Shown in pieces: positions 10,325 to 22,016 of a DNA stretch of 64,000 bases; within the stretch, counting starts at the first letter, position 1, and each line of letters opens with the position of its first letter. A program made the translations under genes and the position numbers. The stretch is taken from contig OX359250.1 of NCBI GenBank assembly GCA_947179485.1, positions 25,988,654 to 26,052,653 of the forward strand, written 5' to 3'. This DNA is from Allacma fusca. Lineage: Eukaryota > Arthropoda > Collembola > Symphypleona > Sminthuridae. The notes beneath the pieces were generated by a model. It was not told the DNA's origin, made no database searches, and worked only from the letters and a program-made list of their open reading frames with translations.

Positions 10325-11790
10325 TGGTCCCACTAAATCAAAGGAGACATCCTGCGTCCACTACTCTTCGCCTTATATATTGCTGACTTGGACAAATTCT
10401 TCGAGGTAAAAGGTGCCACCCCGGTGGGATTAGGGGGGAGTAACTCTGTCAACCACCTACTGCTGGCCGATGATAACGTAACACTGGCGGACTCTAAAAC
10501 TAGTCTACAAAATAAAATCTGCATTCTTGATGAATATTGTGACAATAACTACTTGTCAATTAATCTGTCCGAGACTAAAGTAATCATTTTTAGGAATGGA
10601 GGTAATATGCCACGTTCATGGTCGTGGTTCCTGAAGGGTTCCAAAATCCAAATAGTTTCGGAGTATAAATATCTGGGGGTTACATTTACTCCAACAGCAT
10701 CCTTCCGGGCAGCAGCAAAGGACATGAAATGTAGAGCACTATCTACTATTGGTCCCACCCTTAAAGTCCTAAGTGTCTCAAAAACTGATTCATGGGATAC
10801 CAGAATGAGGCTACTGGACACTGTGGTCATTCCTCCTATGACCTACGCTGCCGAAATCTGGTCCCTTAACCTTCCCTCAGAAATGGAAATTATTCAAAGC
10901 CAATTCCTTAAAAAATGTTATGGTTGCCCAACGATACTCCATCGTACGCCCTTAGAGCTGAAACGGGTAGGGTAAAGGTTATCTATCGTATTATTAAGGC
11001 AGCGCTGAAGTTCTGGTTCAAAATACTCTTGATGCCGAAGAACAGGTTTGTGAGAATTTGCTATGAGAGGCTAAAGCTCATAAGCCGTAACCCATTACCA
11101 AACAAAAACAAGGTGACCTGGTCAAACTCAATTAAATATATTCTTTACAAACACGGCTTTGCCTCAGTATGGGAGTTCCAATCCGCCGAGTATCTTGCGG
11201 GTTTTTTTAAATACATCATGGCTTCCATTTATGATGCTTTCATATTGGAAGATCTGGATAGAATCAATTTCTCATCATATATCACTAACTATAAGTTCAT
11301 TAAATCTCATTTCTCCACTTCCAGTTATTTAACCAATCATATACCCTTCCAATACCTAAGATTAATTGCCAACATCAGACTAAACTCGCGTACCCTATAT
11401 ACTTCCAGAGTAAAGTTCAAATTCTCCTACCCAGACCCTTGCATCTCCTGCAATCGCCAGGAAGAGGATAACCTGTTACACCTTTTGACTAGCTGTCGAA
11501 TGTATGACCACCCCAGGCAATCTCTCCTCAATAAATATAATATTAATAGTTATAACTCCGAGGTATCTCTCCTATCAATTTTTAGTAACCCATCCAAGGA
11601 CTTCATATGTGATATTTTTAAATTCATTTACAACTGTTCAATCAGAAATGACCTTCTCATTTATTTGGCTAAGGACTTATAGGTATAGTTTCAGTTTTAA
11701 GTATTAATTCAATTTCTAAATGTAATTGCAATGTTTGGATGATATGGGCGCCGCCCGAAAAGAATCCGTAGTAAATATGAATATGAATAT
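10325..11790 (+). pseudogene. 5'-truncated LINE, reverse transcriptase fragment
   Basis: The copy starts within the reverse transcriptase at KGDILRPLLFALYIADL (about 10340). It has LLADDN where YADD is expected, so the first position of the box is changed. It continues through EYKYLGVTF and ends with a C..C..H..C segment, CISCNRQEEDNLLHLLTSC, at about 11437-11493. One frameshift falls between 10915 and 10975. The reading frame ends at 11682, followed by a short 3' UTR and an ATGAAT-type repeat tail near 11775. It is a different family from the 2377-8429 LINE. Truncation at the 5' end is the usual outcome of incomplete target-primed reverse transcription. I found no convincing target duplication. 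Confidence 0.85.
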
Positions 11791-11830
11791 TCTATTGATT
11801 CGCATAAAAAATAATAAACATTGGTCGCAG

Positions 11831-13445
11831 TTAATTTAAAAGGTGCCTTAACCACTCTACCACTGCAATTTTTAAGCACTTGCACTCAGTCTGCTTCTTT
11901 TCCAGTTTCCTTAATCTCCTTGGTATGTTCGTCAGACTTATCCAACACGTTCTGGACCCCTCGGCGTTAATCGTTTCTATGGAATTAATTTCTAGGGAAT
12001 AGATCCGTTGTGCGGGCTGTTTGTATTGTCCAACTGCCGTTGTAATCTTGACGACTCGAGAGCTCAGTGACCCAAGTTCCAAACTTTGCTGCATGCTCCG
12101 ATGGTAGCTCAGAATCCTAGCCTAGATTCAACTCCCACGTTGACTTGAGTAACAACTTGGGATGGAGAGAAACGGGACATATTTCCCCAAGCGGGGCAAA
12201 AATTTGATGAACAACTGGCAAATTCCTCCTCTTCGTAATCGGACAATCAATGAATTGTTCATCTCTAACGACGCAGCGAAGACTATCCTCAGGTGTATTC
12301 CACATCATTCATAGTGCAGGGACATCAGGATTAGGTGAATCCATGTCTTGCAATAGTTTGCTCCCACACACGCAGGTCAAATATCCCCAGCGACATTATT
12401 TCTCGGGCTTCTTTCATAAATATATGCAACTCTCGTTCCTCATGCACACTCATAATGCAGTCATCAACATAAAATGATCTTCTAAATGTTTAAGCGGTTG
12501 TTCTAAAGTGTGGTGGTGCATGGTCGAAGAAGTACTCTAAAACTGCTGCCAGCAACAAGGGCCTACTTTATACACCAAAATTCACTCGTTTATACCGTAG
12601 CTCTATCAAATTCTTGCAAGAGTCGTCTTCCCACCACAGGAAACTTGGGGAATTAAGGTCTTGGCAAGGATGCTTAAATGCAAAACGTTTTACCGATGTG
12701 TGAAACCATTCTCTTCTGTCTGAATCTTGAAGTAATTCTTCTCACGCACGGAGGCATCAAACACTGGCCGGACCTTAGTAGTGCAACTGTTGTCCTGGAA
12801 CATGGCTCTTTGAAACATATAGTGTGCACGGTCCCTTGACGTCTTCTTGAAACCGAATAGCCAACCCAGACCGAGCCAGACGAATACGCTCTTTCCCCTC
12901 CACTTCGGATCGCAAGAACTCGAGAACCTTGGTGAGTATGTTCTTTGATGGGTCTGCTCTTGCACTCTTTATATGCCCCCGCCAGACGCAAAGAATGTCT
13001 TCTGGAAGACCAGATTCGATCAGTGGGTACATAATGGTCACGTACTTTCGGGTTATCACACCAAGGGTGACCAGGGTTGGGACTTGGGATTCAAGTTGAT
13101 CATAGAGCTTCGTGACTCGACCCTTGGTATTCGGATTCGTTGCATTCTGCAAAACAATACTGAACATATCTCTTACTTATGCCTCTATCATAAGGCCTTA
13201 TGGGCCCATTGGCGGCCTGAGCAGTCTCATCTCATTAAGTCAATGAGAGCGAATCCCTAATCATAAGGCCTTCTCGGTCAAAACGCTGGTTTAGACTTTC
13301 ATTGGCTTTAGGATAATTTTCGGAAGTAGGCGGATAGCTTTCTAGTAAAACTCGAGCTCTTGTACCAGGTGAGGTTGCCTGATGCAAATATCCAAATTTA
13401 TCTTCAGCGTTAATGTCGTCATCTTCATTAATCTTCTTGAAGAGG
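11831..13445 (-). pseudogene. BEL/Pao gag and reverse transcriptase remnant
   Basis: Minus-strand pieces run in order. Gag (DUF1759-like) at 13445-12860 has DKFGYLHQ, ARVLLESYPPTSENY, LYDQLESQVPTL and a SGLPEDI helix. The reverse transcriptase has TTKVRPVFDAS at about 12790-12740, FYVDD at about 12475-12460, and KRRNLPVVHQIFAPLGEICP at about 12240-12180. Frames shift repeatedly. Gag passes into reverse transcriptase within about 60 bp, so zinc knuckles and protease have been deleted. The extreme end, 12094-11831, is open but unrecognised. This is the same superfamily as the 1-2376 remnant, in the same orientation. Confidence 0.75.
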
Positions 13446-13454
13446 CTCTAACAG

Positions 13455-14740
13455 CACATACACTCCCATACATAGGCACCCTCACGAGGGATTGAGAGAT
13501 GCCTCGCCCTCTCCCTTGCCCTCACACATGCGAGGGTGATGGCGAGGACACGTTGATTTTAGGCGCCCTCATGTACATGAGGGAGAGGACCTATGAATAG
13601 AATGTGAACGAAAGAGGGGGAGGCAGACTACACATGTAAACCCTCATGACCTTCTCTTACCTTAATCGATATGCAAAAATCCTACATATATTGTTCTGTA
13701 GCAAGACCAACTTCATAACGTCTTAGGTACATGGGCCCTGCGCAAAAATCCCAGTTTTAATTTTTAAAAGTAAAAAGTCCTCTTGTTTAGGTTAAAATTT
13801 CTCATATTAAACTCCAGAAATAAATTTCATTTTAGGATGTCGGGGAGACATGGTCATTTGTAAACAAGGGCAACTGGGCTTTATATTTGATTAATGCTGT
13901 TTTCAGACACTACTATTGAATATTGCTGGTCTGAGGTAATGGAACCTATTTGTGACTAATTTTTATTAACCGAAGACGCAGAAAACAGCTTTGATCAATA
14001 ATAGTCATTTTCTGAGCTACTGAATCGACTATAATGCAGAATTATTGTCAAAGACCAACAAAAATGTATTTTATAACAAAATATTGTAGTTAGCCTACTG
14101 AATGTTTTCCATTTTGCCGACAATTAAAATATAAGCAAGATAGGCACTTTTTACCGATGAATTAGAATTTTAAATTTGTTTTTTACGTTATTTTTAGGAC
14201 AAAATTGGAAAAACATTGTAAGTTTTTCAAGTTTTTTAGACTTTTTACAATTATGTCAGCCACGAAAAATAATATGTACCTGTACCCAAATACCTGTTTA
14301 AAACCTGCACCAATAAAAGGCACTATTTTGAATACTATAGTTTATTTCAACAACAATTTTTTTAAAATTTGTTTTGAACGCTAGGTTGTAGGAAATTTTA
14401 TAAACTTTCTAAGCTATCCAAAAGTTCCGTATGTTCAGAACTGGGGGAATGTCGACACATATTGAAGTTGTCATATATTAACCAAGTGTCCGCGAAAAAG
14501 TTATTTGAAGGCAAATGTATTGTAGAAAATTGTAGGGGGGTTATTTACGTGTAATATAAAATAACGAGGGCCCTCATGAGTGCGAGGGAGAGGGGTGTAT
14601 TTGAAAATTAGCCCCTCACGAGGGTGAGGACGAGGACAACCCGTAACGTGTCGCTCGATTGACGACGAGGGAGAGTGCCACTATGCTATATTCCATCTCT
14701 CGCACAAAGAGGCAGAGGGGGAGAAAAACGCCCACACTCC
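13455..14740. mobile_element. Insertion splitting the BEL/Pao gag, with CCTCAC/GTGAGG-rich ends
   Basis: Gag coding stops at about 14741 and resumes at about 13445, with roughly 1.28 kb of unrelated DNA between. Both ends are rich in GAGGG/CCCTC motifs in opposite orientation: CCTCGCCCTCTCCCTTGCCC near 13502-13521, and GCGAGGGAGAGG near 14582 with GGGTGAGGACGAGG near 14620. The interior is AT-rich with no open frame of note. The inverted GC-rich ends suggest a non-autonomous DNA element, but I could not define exact termini or a target duplication. Confidence 0.45.
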
Positions 14741-15032
14741 TTCAAGTCACCAGTAAAGTTGAGTCTTGGCTTGTAATTGATCTTCTCTTTGTAGGTATCA
14801 ATTTCTTCACGCTCCTTCAAATATTCATCTTCAGAAACGCCATCCTTAAAAGGGGGTTGCTGCATATTGTAGTCGGCTGTATCCAACTCACTAGCTTTAT
14901 CCAACAATATTATACGTAGAACTATGATTCTTTTTTGTCCAACGGATCCTTCGCTAGTTCAGCTTCAAATAAATGACCATTGCGCGTAATGACTTTCAGC
15001 ACCGGTGCACGAATCTTCCTTAATCGGTCCAT
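14741..15032 (-). pseudogene. BEL/Pao gag N-terminus
   Basis: ATG at 15032-15030 opens MDRLRKIRAPVLKVITRNG and stops after about 36 codons. A second frame continues with DEYLKEREEIDTYKEKI up to about 14741. Together they resemble the helical N-terminus of BEL/Pao gag. The segment is the upstream part of the gag resumed at 13445. The ATG lies inside the target duplication of the neighbouring retroposed insert, so both copies of that duplication carry it. Confidence 0.55.
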
Positions 15033-15035
15033 ATT

Positions 15036-15439
15036 TTAAATTTTTAAAAATTAATCTTTATTGTATTTCAGCCTTATGACTATAACAATTTTTTAGTATC
15101 TGCATTTCATGTTAATTGGTTGGGACGCAGCCCCTTAACCTAATTTGCTTAATCTATGGAGGAGAGAGAGCAAGGTAACATAGAAGGATATAATATCCCA
15201 CGAAGAACTGAGGGTGCGCTGTCTAGCTATGACAGAGGAACACCTATCCCGAAGCATCAGTAAATCCACTCACATTGAAGTGAGTGTTGGGTGCATGCTA
15301 ACTAGCAGTACATCCCACAGAACCCAGCATCAATCACTCTCTTTCTCTCACCTCCGCGACACAGGGGCACTGGGCTTTGAAGCCATTCCTCAACGATGGT
15401 AGTTGAGTACATTCAGTGCTGGACTACTCCTGTGTCCTA
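15036..15439 (-). mobile_element. Retroposed insert (SINE or truncated LINE tail) with 15-bp target duplication
   Basis: 404 bp flanked by an exact 15-bp direct repeat, taatcggtccatatt, at 15021-15035 and 15440-15454. On the minus strand the insert ends in CAATAAAG followed by an A/T-rich tail at 15036-15065, a polyadenylation-type 3' end. A long direct repeat plus an A-rich tail indicates retroposition. There is no coding match. An internal hairpin, CACTCACATTGAAGTGAGTG, lies at 15269-15288. It could be a SINE or the 3' UTR of a truncated LINE. Confidence 0.7.
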
Positions 15440-15585
15440 TAATCGGTCCATATTAAACATCAATCAATCCTGGCATGATCGCAAAAATGTTAGAAATATT
15501 GAGTACGGTAATTGTTGACTCATTCTATAGCTACCCAAGACAGAAAACCGGCGCCAATTATTTTGCAAAATATCTTGTAAAATAT

Positions 15586-15843
15586 GCTGTAAAATATGTT
15601 GTAAAATATATTTTACTTCTTTTCGACAACAAAAATTTCAAAAATAAAATCAGGCAAAGAAATTATTTACATTTAAAATCAATTAGCGCCTTTTCCGCCT
15701 GAAATAATTGTAGGACCCGAGACTTAATTACTTCAGACGCAAAATGCGCTAATTGAATTAAAATGTAAACACTTTTGCCAGATTTTATTTTGGAAATTTT
15801 TGTTGCTGAAAAGATGCAAAATATATTTCACATTATATTTTGC
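15586..15843. repeat. Foldback element (arms of about 125 bp)
   Basis: The left arm (about 15586-15711) and right arm (about 15722-15843) are imperfect inverted complements around a centre near 15716. Matching landmarks are GTAAAATATATTTTAC against GCAAAATATATTTCAC, and ATTAGCGCCTTTTCCGCCTG against CAGACGCAAAATGCGCTAAT. The left side also has short tandem copies of TGTAAAATAT at 15575-15610. A hairpin-forming MITE or foldback transposon is the simplest reading. Confidence 0.75.
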
Positions 15844-16367
15844 TGGACCGTTCATCAGAATTAAAGGTAGCCTTGTTTTTAACTTATTGAAGTTTGCATC
15901 AATTCCGAGCCTCTAAAGCGTATTTAAGAAACTTGGGGCATACCACCTCCCTTCATCTCAGGACGTCAATGGGGCTCAATCCTGCCAGCAGTTGCTCATG
16001 CCTGACTGGTACTAACAATGAGAAACCCCGAAAGTAATACCAAATATATTTTCACTCTACCGAGAATATACTTGGTCCACCCACAACAGTTGTCACGTCA
16101 CATATATGGATGAACAAGAAAGGGAAATGTATAACATTTGGTGCAAGAATGGAATGTTTCTTGAAAGTCATAGTGACCAAGTTTGACAAATTATTCGGGA
16201 ATTAAAAAGGGAGTGCATTTTTTTGAAACTGGTGTTGGCAATGAGGATTCCTGGAAGGCATGCCAAGTATATTGTTACTCCACCGAGAATACAGTTGGTA
16301 TTAATTGAAGGAAATCTGATCCTGACAATGTACAAACCCGTAAGCAAACCGAGAGTGCTTTAAGGAA

Positions 16368-17324
16368 TATAGCTCCTCACGAGTTCGAGTAGACACTCGA
16401 GTTTCGAGTTCGAGCATGGTATCAACTTAAGATTGGTACTTGTACTCGTCGGTCGAGTATCCGTTCTCGTGTTCGAACTTAAGTATATTTCTAACGAGTA
16501 TCAGAGCGAGTACGATTACGTTCAAAGTACTTAAATCAAAGCTTGAGTACGAGTTCCGGACAAATTCAAAAGTACTTGAACCCGTACTTGGATTTATACG
16601 CCGTACTCGAGTAATTTTCTCCACCACAAAGTCTGCATCCATATACCCTTGATTACAAAAAAGTTGTTGCTATTCCAAAGTGAAAAAGGAAAAGCGGTTA
16701 AATTCAAAATGACTACGAAATGTATAAAACGTTGCACCTACAGTGGCATATGACTGATTGTGAGTCAACACTTGATTACGTTGTATGTAATAAGTTATTG
16801 TTACAGCTCCGAATGGAGCAATACTGTTATTATCGCCGTAAAATATCATGGAACTGGAGAATAGTGCAGAAATAATGGAGGTTGTGGATGGGATTGACCT
16901 GACTGAAGAGAATCCAGTCGATGTGACTAACAGTATCAAACCTTGACTATAGTTCATCAGCATTTTAATCTCGTTGGCGAAAATCTTCATTGCAAACACT
17001 GTTCGTAAGTTGCAGTTAAAAATCTTTGTTGTTCTCTTGTAAAATGTACTACTTGCTGTCTACGTCAATCTCTCTTTAACAAAAAAATAAAGTACAAAAC
17101 TAATTTTTTTCGGCGTACTTGATACTCGAGTACGGGTCAGTCGGTATAAACGTTTCATACTCGTAAGTACGGTCCAAGTTCGGTAAAAATTAAGAAATAT
17201 AATACCATCCTCCGAGTAAAGGATTTTTTACTCGTACTTGAAGACACAAGTCCAGGTCAAGCGGGAATTTGTCCTTACAATTCGAGTACGGTATGGATAA
17301 CTATTCGACCCGTGAGGAGCTATA
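16368..17324. mobile_element. hAT-like element with GAGTACTCG-type subterminal repeats
   Basis: 957 bp, flanked by the 8-bp direct repeat ttaaggaa at 16360-16367 and 17325-17332. The ends are inverted: TATAGCTCCTCACG against CGTGAGGAGCTATA. Both arms are full of GAGTAC/GTACTCG and TTCGAGT motifs (16385-16620 and 17110-17300), the subterminal clustering common in hAT elements. The centre has a 109-codon minus-strand frame at 16999-16670 with several hydrophobic stretches and no similarity I recognise. No transposase. Confidence 0.8.
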
Positions 17325-17642
17325 TTAAGGAACCCAGAAATTTACATGATATTATTATGAGCTGGTGTTTTCAATTAGTGAAGAGATAATGTTGGGTGTG
17401 AATCAGTATTTGGGGAATTGAAAACCTAACCCGTCGTTTCGGACGTTCAGGTTAGGTTAGTTCGACGGGAAAGGAGTGCCAACGTCACTGCGATGGCCCC
17501 TGGCACCCCTTTCCAGCCGAACTTCCCTAACCCCCACTATCCGAAACGACCACCCACGACAGTAGTCACTTGTACGGGTAAAGAAGCAAGGGGAATGGAT
17601 CCTCATTGTCAGCACCAGTTTCGAAAAAATTAGAACCAAGTA

Positions 17643-18004
17643 CTGTCGACGCAAATGGGAATGAGAGCTGGCCAATTAAGGACAGGTGTGTTACGCACGC
17701 CTCTTGTATCTCCGATTGGCTTAAACTTCCAACCTTAGTGTGACTGACAACCATCGGTTTCTTGTCAACCATAGATTGACACTTTAACCGTAAGGAGAGT
17801 GTCAATACTGTCAACCACCGAGTTTGAATTTCTTTATCCAGCCTTGAATTGAAGAAGGGATTTACGTTGCATAATGCATGTGCATACGTGCTTTAATTTC
17901 GCGCAGAAAAGCTTGAAAATTCATGGACCAATTGGAGATATGAGAGGCGTGCGTTACACACCTGTCCTTAATTGGCCAGCTCTCATTCCCATTTGCGTCG
18001 ACAG
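17643..18004. mobile_element. Tc1/mariner-like MITE with TA target duplication
   Basis: 362 bp flanked by TA (17641-17642 and 18005-18006). The terminal inverted repeats start CTGTCGACGCAAATGGGAAT and are almost perfect for about 60 bp, then weaker to about 85 bp. Taking it out restores ACCAAGTATATTCTCGG, exactly as seen in the intact copy at about 25429. That empty-site match fixes both borders and the TA duplication. No coding region. Confidence 0.9.
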
Positions 18005-18215
18005 TATATTCTCGGTGGAGTGAAAATATACTTGGTTTGCCTTATAGGAATCATCAATCAGCAAAAATTTGGAAAAATTTATATTCCTGGTTCAGTAAGT
18101 GTCTGGTATAAATGTAATGTAGGCATTTTTCCTGGTATTAGAAACGGATCTTGATGTAGTGTGAACCAGCATAATCACACCAGGTATATAATTGGTGCCG
18201 TCTACCAAATTTTAA

Positions 18216-20870
18216 GTTTGAGCGTAGAATTTCAAATATTCAACAACCCACCCCGGGCAAATAGTAAGGTCACAGGTCGTGGTGAAGTGTTGTCACTAGT
18301 TTTGACAGTTTTGTGACTAAGCAATTTTATGTGTATAGACCAATTACGAGAGGTCCCAATGTGCGAGGAGGATCCACGAAATACTGCCTAATGTGTAAGG
18401 AAAATCCGAAAGACATGTTTTTTTTGCGGGAAGTTTTTGGAGCAAAGTATGCCTAATGTAACAAACATTGAAAATACTTTGGTCTGTAGGGCATTTGGAA
18501 CTCATTGCATACAAAACAAATTCCATCAAGGTGAAAAGGTAAATTTACTTTCCCCAAGTCTTATGCGTAAAAATGGAAATTTGGAAAACTCAAAACTTCA
18601 AAATCTGGATCCTGTTTTAGCCAAAAATTGTCCTAACGGTTTTGACATCTCGGATAATTTTAATTTTGGCTAAAATGTCTCATTTAGTTGTTTCTAATAC
18701 AGCAGTACACGTATATAGATTTAGTGGGACCACAAATACATAGTGCATGCAATAATATCCATTACAAAAGGAAGCTTTAAATCTTACCGACAAACCCATG
18801 ATCTATTATAGATGTTTTTCCATGTCCTACAGTTCCTGTTGATGTAACCGTCAGAAACCTTCAAAAATACAATACAAAATGCATTGCAAAACCTACAGAA
18901 ATATTCGAGTTACGAGAAAACACAGCTGAAGATATTTTTGCGGTAAAAATTTTATTTTTAATTTGCTGACGAAGGACATGATAACTCGAACGTCTTTACT
19001 ATCAGATTGTGGGCGATGTGGTCAGTGTATGTTTCCCTTTCACTCATTGCGGTAGTCATTATTTGGACAATGATTCCTTTCCTAGGTTAGTTTTCCGGGT
19101 TTATCGTAACGCTTCATATTCCCTGCTTATTTCTACGTTTTATTGCACAGCAGTTACACCTCACAGGTATGTACATGGTGGCCGTAATTATTTTTCCCCC
19201 ATTTATACCATAAAAGGGAGCGACTCATAAAATATTTGATTCCCCAAGTTTGTAGCTTTAGTTTTTTTTCAAATTTTAGCTTTTCTAAATTAATTTCATT
19301 GACCTGGATCAATATTTGAAGTCACAGGGTCAAGAAAATTTAAGCAAAGTCGGTTAGTTTTCAGAAGGTCAATTTTCTGATTTTCGCAGACATTTTTTTC
19401 AGAAGATGTTGCGAAGCGAATTTGGGATTTCCAGGGAGCTATAACACAGGTCTCTAGATTGAGAAATTGGTTAATTCAAAACTGGAGTAAAAATGAAAAG
19501 TAGAAACCCCAATTTTCTGTGCTTATCATTTTTTCGTGAACAGTCCGGCGTTCATAAATTGTTTTGGAAGGGCTGTGTTTGTTACGAAATTCACGGGGAA
19601 TCATTTGAGTGTGTTATCAACTTCGTAGAACAGAATTTGCGGTTACAGAACCTAAAAATGTGAGACTACGTTCAATTCAAGCTAAAATATGTATTTTTAT
19701 GTCGACTATCTAAAGCAATTCAAAAACTTTGTCTCACATTCTGATTCCTGAGAGCACAATATTTATTCAACGAAGTTAATATTAGACACAAATAAAATTT
19801 CATACACACGTATCCTTGCGAGAAAAATTAATGAACGCCGGACCGTCCACGAAAAAATTGTTGGTGGAAAAAAATATCAGAAATCCACATCTTTGTCACT
19901 TTTGCTCATGCAGCTGAATTTCTTCAATCTTACTCTAGGTTTCATTCGGTCGTATCAATAAAAAAATAAAAATTGTAGCGAGAGTTATAAAAATCAGGCA
20001 TAATATTGCACAAAGGTTAAATATTATTTATAATCTTATGCACATGATGCCACGACTCGGTTTCCCCCAGGCCATGTAAGTAGGGGTGGTAAAAAAATAT
20101 TCGATTCTTTTACGTTTTACCAAAGATTTTTCAAGATTTTTCAAAACCTGGGTTGCAACACTCAGAAAAAAAAGGAAAAGAGCAAAGGCAAGATGTTTTT
20201 TTGATAGTACTGAAATTACGAAAGTTTTAAAACAATTTCTATGAATAAAATTTAACGCTCGTTATAGCGAATTTAGAGGGCTTTCAAATTAGCACAAAAT
20301 GAGATCCGCCGTTAAATAGGTTCGACTTATGATGCAAACGAGAAAGCAAAATTTATAGAGTATAAACCCGGCACTTCATAAATTGAAAAAATTCTAAATG
20401 TAAACAATTATTGTTGCAACAGCCAGGCGGCCGATTCATAGATACATTCGCTCGTCAGGGGAGTCGGGACATACATACAAGGGAGCGTTTACTAATGCGT
20501 ATTAAAAGGTTTATACATACCTGAGCGCTTAAAACGTTTGCAAGTTAATTCATCTACAAACCTACACATAGATACATGAATCTTTATTTACACTATTGGC
20601 TTTGTACAGATCTAACAATACGGGGAAATTAAATTCACACACATTGTATAAGTACTTGAATCATGCATGTATGAGTTCGTGCGATATCTTCCGGTTCATG
20701 GAAAAGCAAATTTAACGTAAACAACAAAAACTATAGATGATGTAAGCCTTACTTCCCAGTTGCTGTACACACGTATGCATGTGTTTGTATGTGACCTCAT
20801 TGAAATTTCTCAGGGCAAACGGATCTCCGTCAAAAACAATAGGGTTGTTACTTTTTATCTAATCTGCACC
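18216..20870. other. No supported gene
   Basis: AT-rich sequence with only short chance open frames. If the exons at 22.5-24.0 kb and 8.8-10.2 kb are one gene, this is intron. No element borders found. Confidence 0.4.
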
Positions 20871-20875
20871 TACAA

Positions 20876-21055
20876 AAAATGTGATTTTGAAAAAATCACA
20901 TTTTGCAGAATAGGAATTGGTCACAAAAATCATATTTTGCAGAATAGAAATTGGTAACAAAAATCACATTTTGCAGAATAGGAATTGGGCTCAAAAATAA
21001 TGTACTGAATAGGACTTCGTCACAAAAATAACATTTTGCAGAATAGTTGATCACC
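20876..21055. repeat. Minisatellite, about 36-bp unit
   Basis: About five imperfect tandem copies of a unit containing AAAAATCACATTTTGCAGAAT followed by AGGAATTGGTCAC-like sequence. The fourth copy is shortened. Unit ends drift, so phase is approximate. Confidence 0.8.
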
Positions 21056-21617
21056 GAATTTATATTTTGCTGAGCAAAACTTTTTAAAAAATAAGACCAA
21101 TAAATTGAACAAAACTCCAGTTAAGCTCATGGCTTATTCAAAGAAAAATTCCTAGTGAAAAATTGCGCTCACGATAACTGAAATTGTGAATCAAGATTGA
21201 AAAAAAGAAATAAATATGTATTGTAACAATTCATAAACCATGTCTCATATTTTCAGTTCTCGAGACCGGCATTTGTGCCGAGGATAGACGCTATTAGATT
21301 CTACGGAAACCCTTTAAAATTTGCTAAAAACTTCAGCGTTTTTCATTCAGAGAAGAAGTCGAAATATTTTAATGAAGGACAGGCCGCGCATAAAAAACGT
21401 CAAGATCTCAAGATCATTAAATTATTATTGTCCACATCTTTGCTCCTGAAGATATTCCTCAACGTCGCTGTTCTCATGTGTTGTGTCCACAAATCCCAAG
21501 TACGAGAGCTCGGCGCGATTTAAATTTTTGAATTTAATTTAATTTTGGGCGGCTAAATCTTGCATCACTCTTGCGGTCTAAACAATTCAACCATTCAGCG
21601 TAGTGATCTCTTGTTGT

Positions 21618-22016
21618 CAGGGTTGGCAAGTGGCAAGAAATGGCCTGGCCGTTATTGGTTAAAATCCGGTTCTTACCGGCTTGGTCCAATTGCTTGGGTT
21701 GGTATTAAGTGGTCGTAATTAATATTATCCAAATAAATCCACTGTCCAATAAAAACCAGTTTTAACCAAAACGTACCACCGGCTTGGCTAATATTACGCA
21801 TGCATGAACACAGGGTTGCCAAGTGGTTAGAAATGGCCTGGTTATTATTGGTTAAAATCCGGTTCTAACCGGCCCGGACCTGTTGTATAGGTTGGCATAA
21901 AATGGCCATAATTAATACTATCCAAATAAGTCCACTGTCCAATAAAAACCGGTTGTTACCATTTCTTGCCACTGGCTTGGCCTTTATTGATAAAAGCCGG
22001 TTTTTTGCCAACCCTG
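21618..22016. mobile_element. Dimeric hAT-like MITE
   Basis: 399 bp flanked by the exact 8-bp repeat cttgttgt at 21610-21617 and 22017-22024. The outer ends are CAGGGTTGGCAA and its complement TTGCCAACCCTG, the CAGGGTTG class of hAT ends. Internally it is a head-to-tail dimer: unit 1 at 21618-21810 and unit 2 at 21811-22016, each opening CAGGGTTGSCAAGTGG and carrying GGTTAAAATCCGGTTCT. Only the outermost pair has a target duplication, so the dimer moved as one unit or duplicated in place. Confidence 0.85.

Larger units (their letters stand above)
16010..18215. repeat. Mosaic repeat, copy A, carrying two nested elements
   Basis: The flanks match the copy at about 24637-25660 in the same orientation. 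16010-16220 matches 24637-24836 with few differences. 18006-18215 matches 25434-25650, including GAACCAGCATAATCA. The palindromic motif ACCAAGTATATT..CTCC..AATATACTTGGT occurs near both ends. In this copy it is split at 17643 by a mariner-like MITE, and the interior is expanded by a hAT-like element at 16368. No coding capacity was seen in the host repeat. Confidence 0.75.

Noticed and set aside
10325-11790. Second copy of the 2377-8429 LINE
   Set aside because: The RT and C-terminal sequences and the tail (ATGAAT rather than ATCT) differ, so it is another family.
20876-21055. CRISPR-like repeat array
   Set aside because: Units are head-to-tail without unique spacers, in a eukaryotic context; it is a minisatellite.
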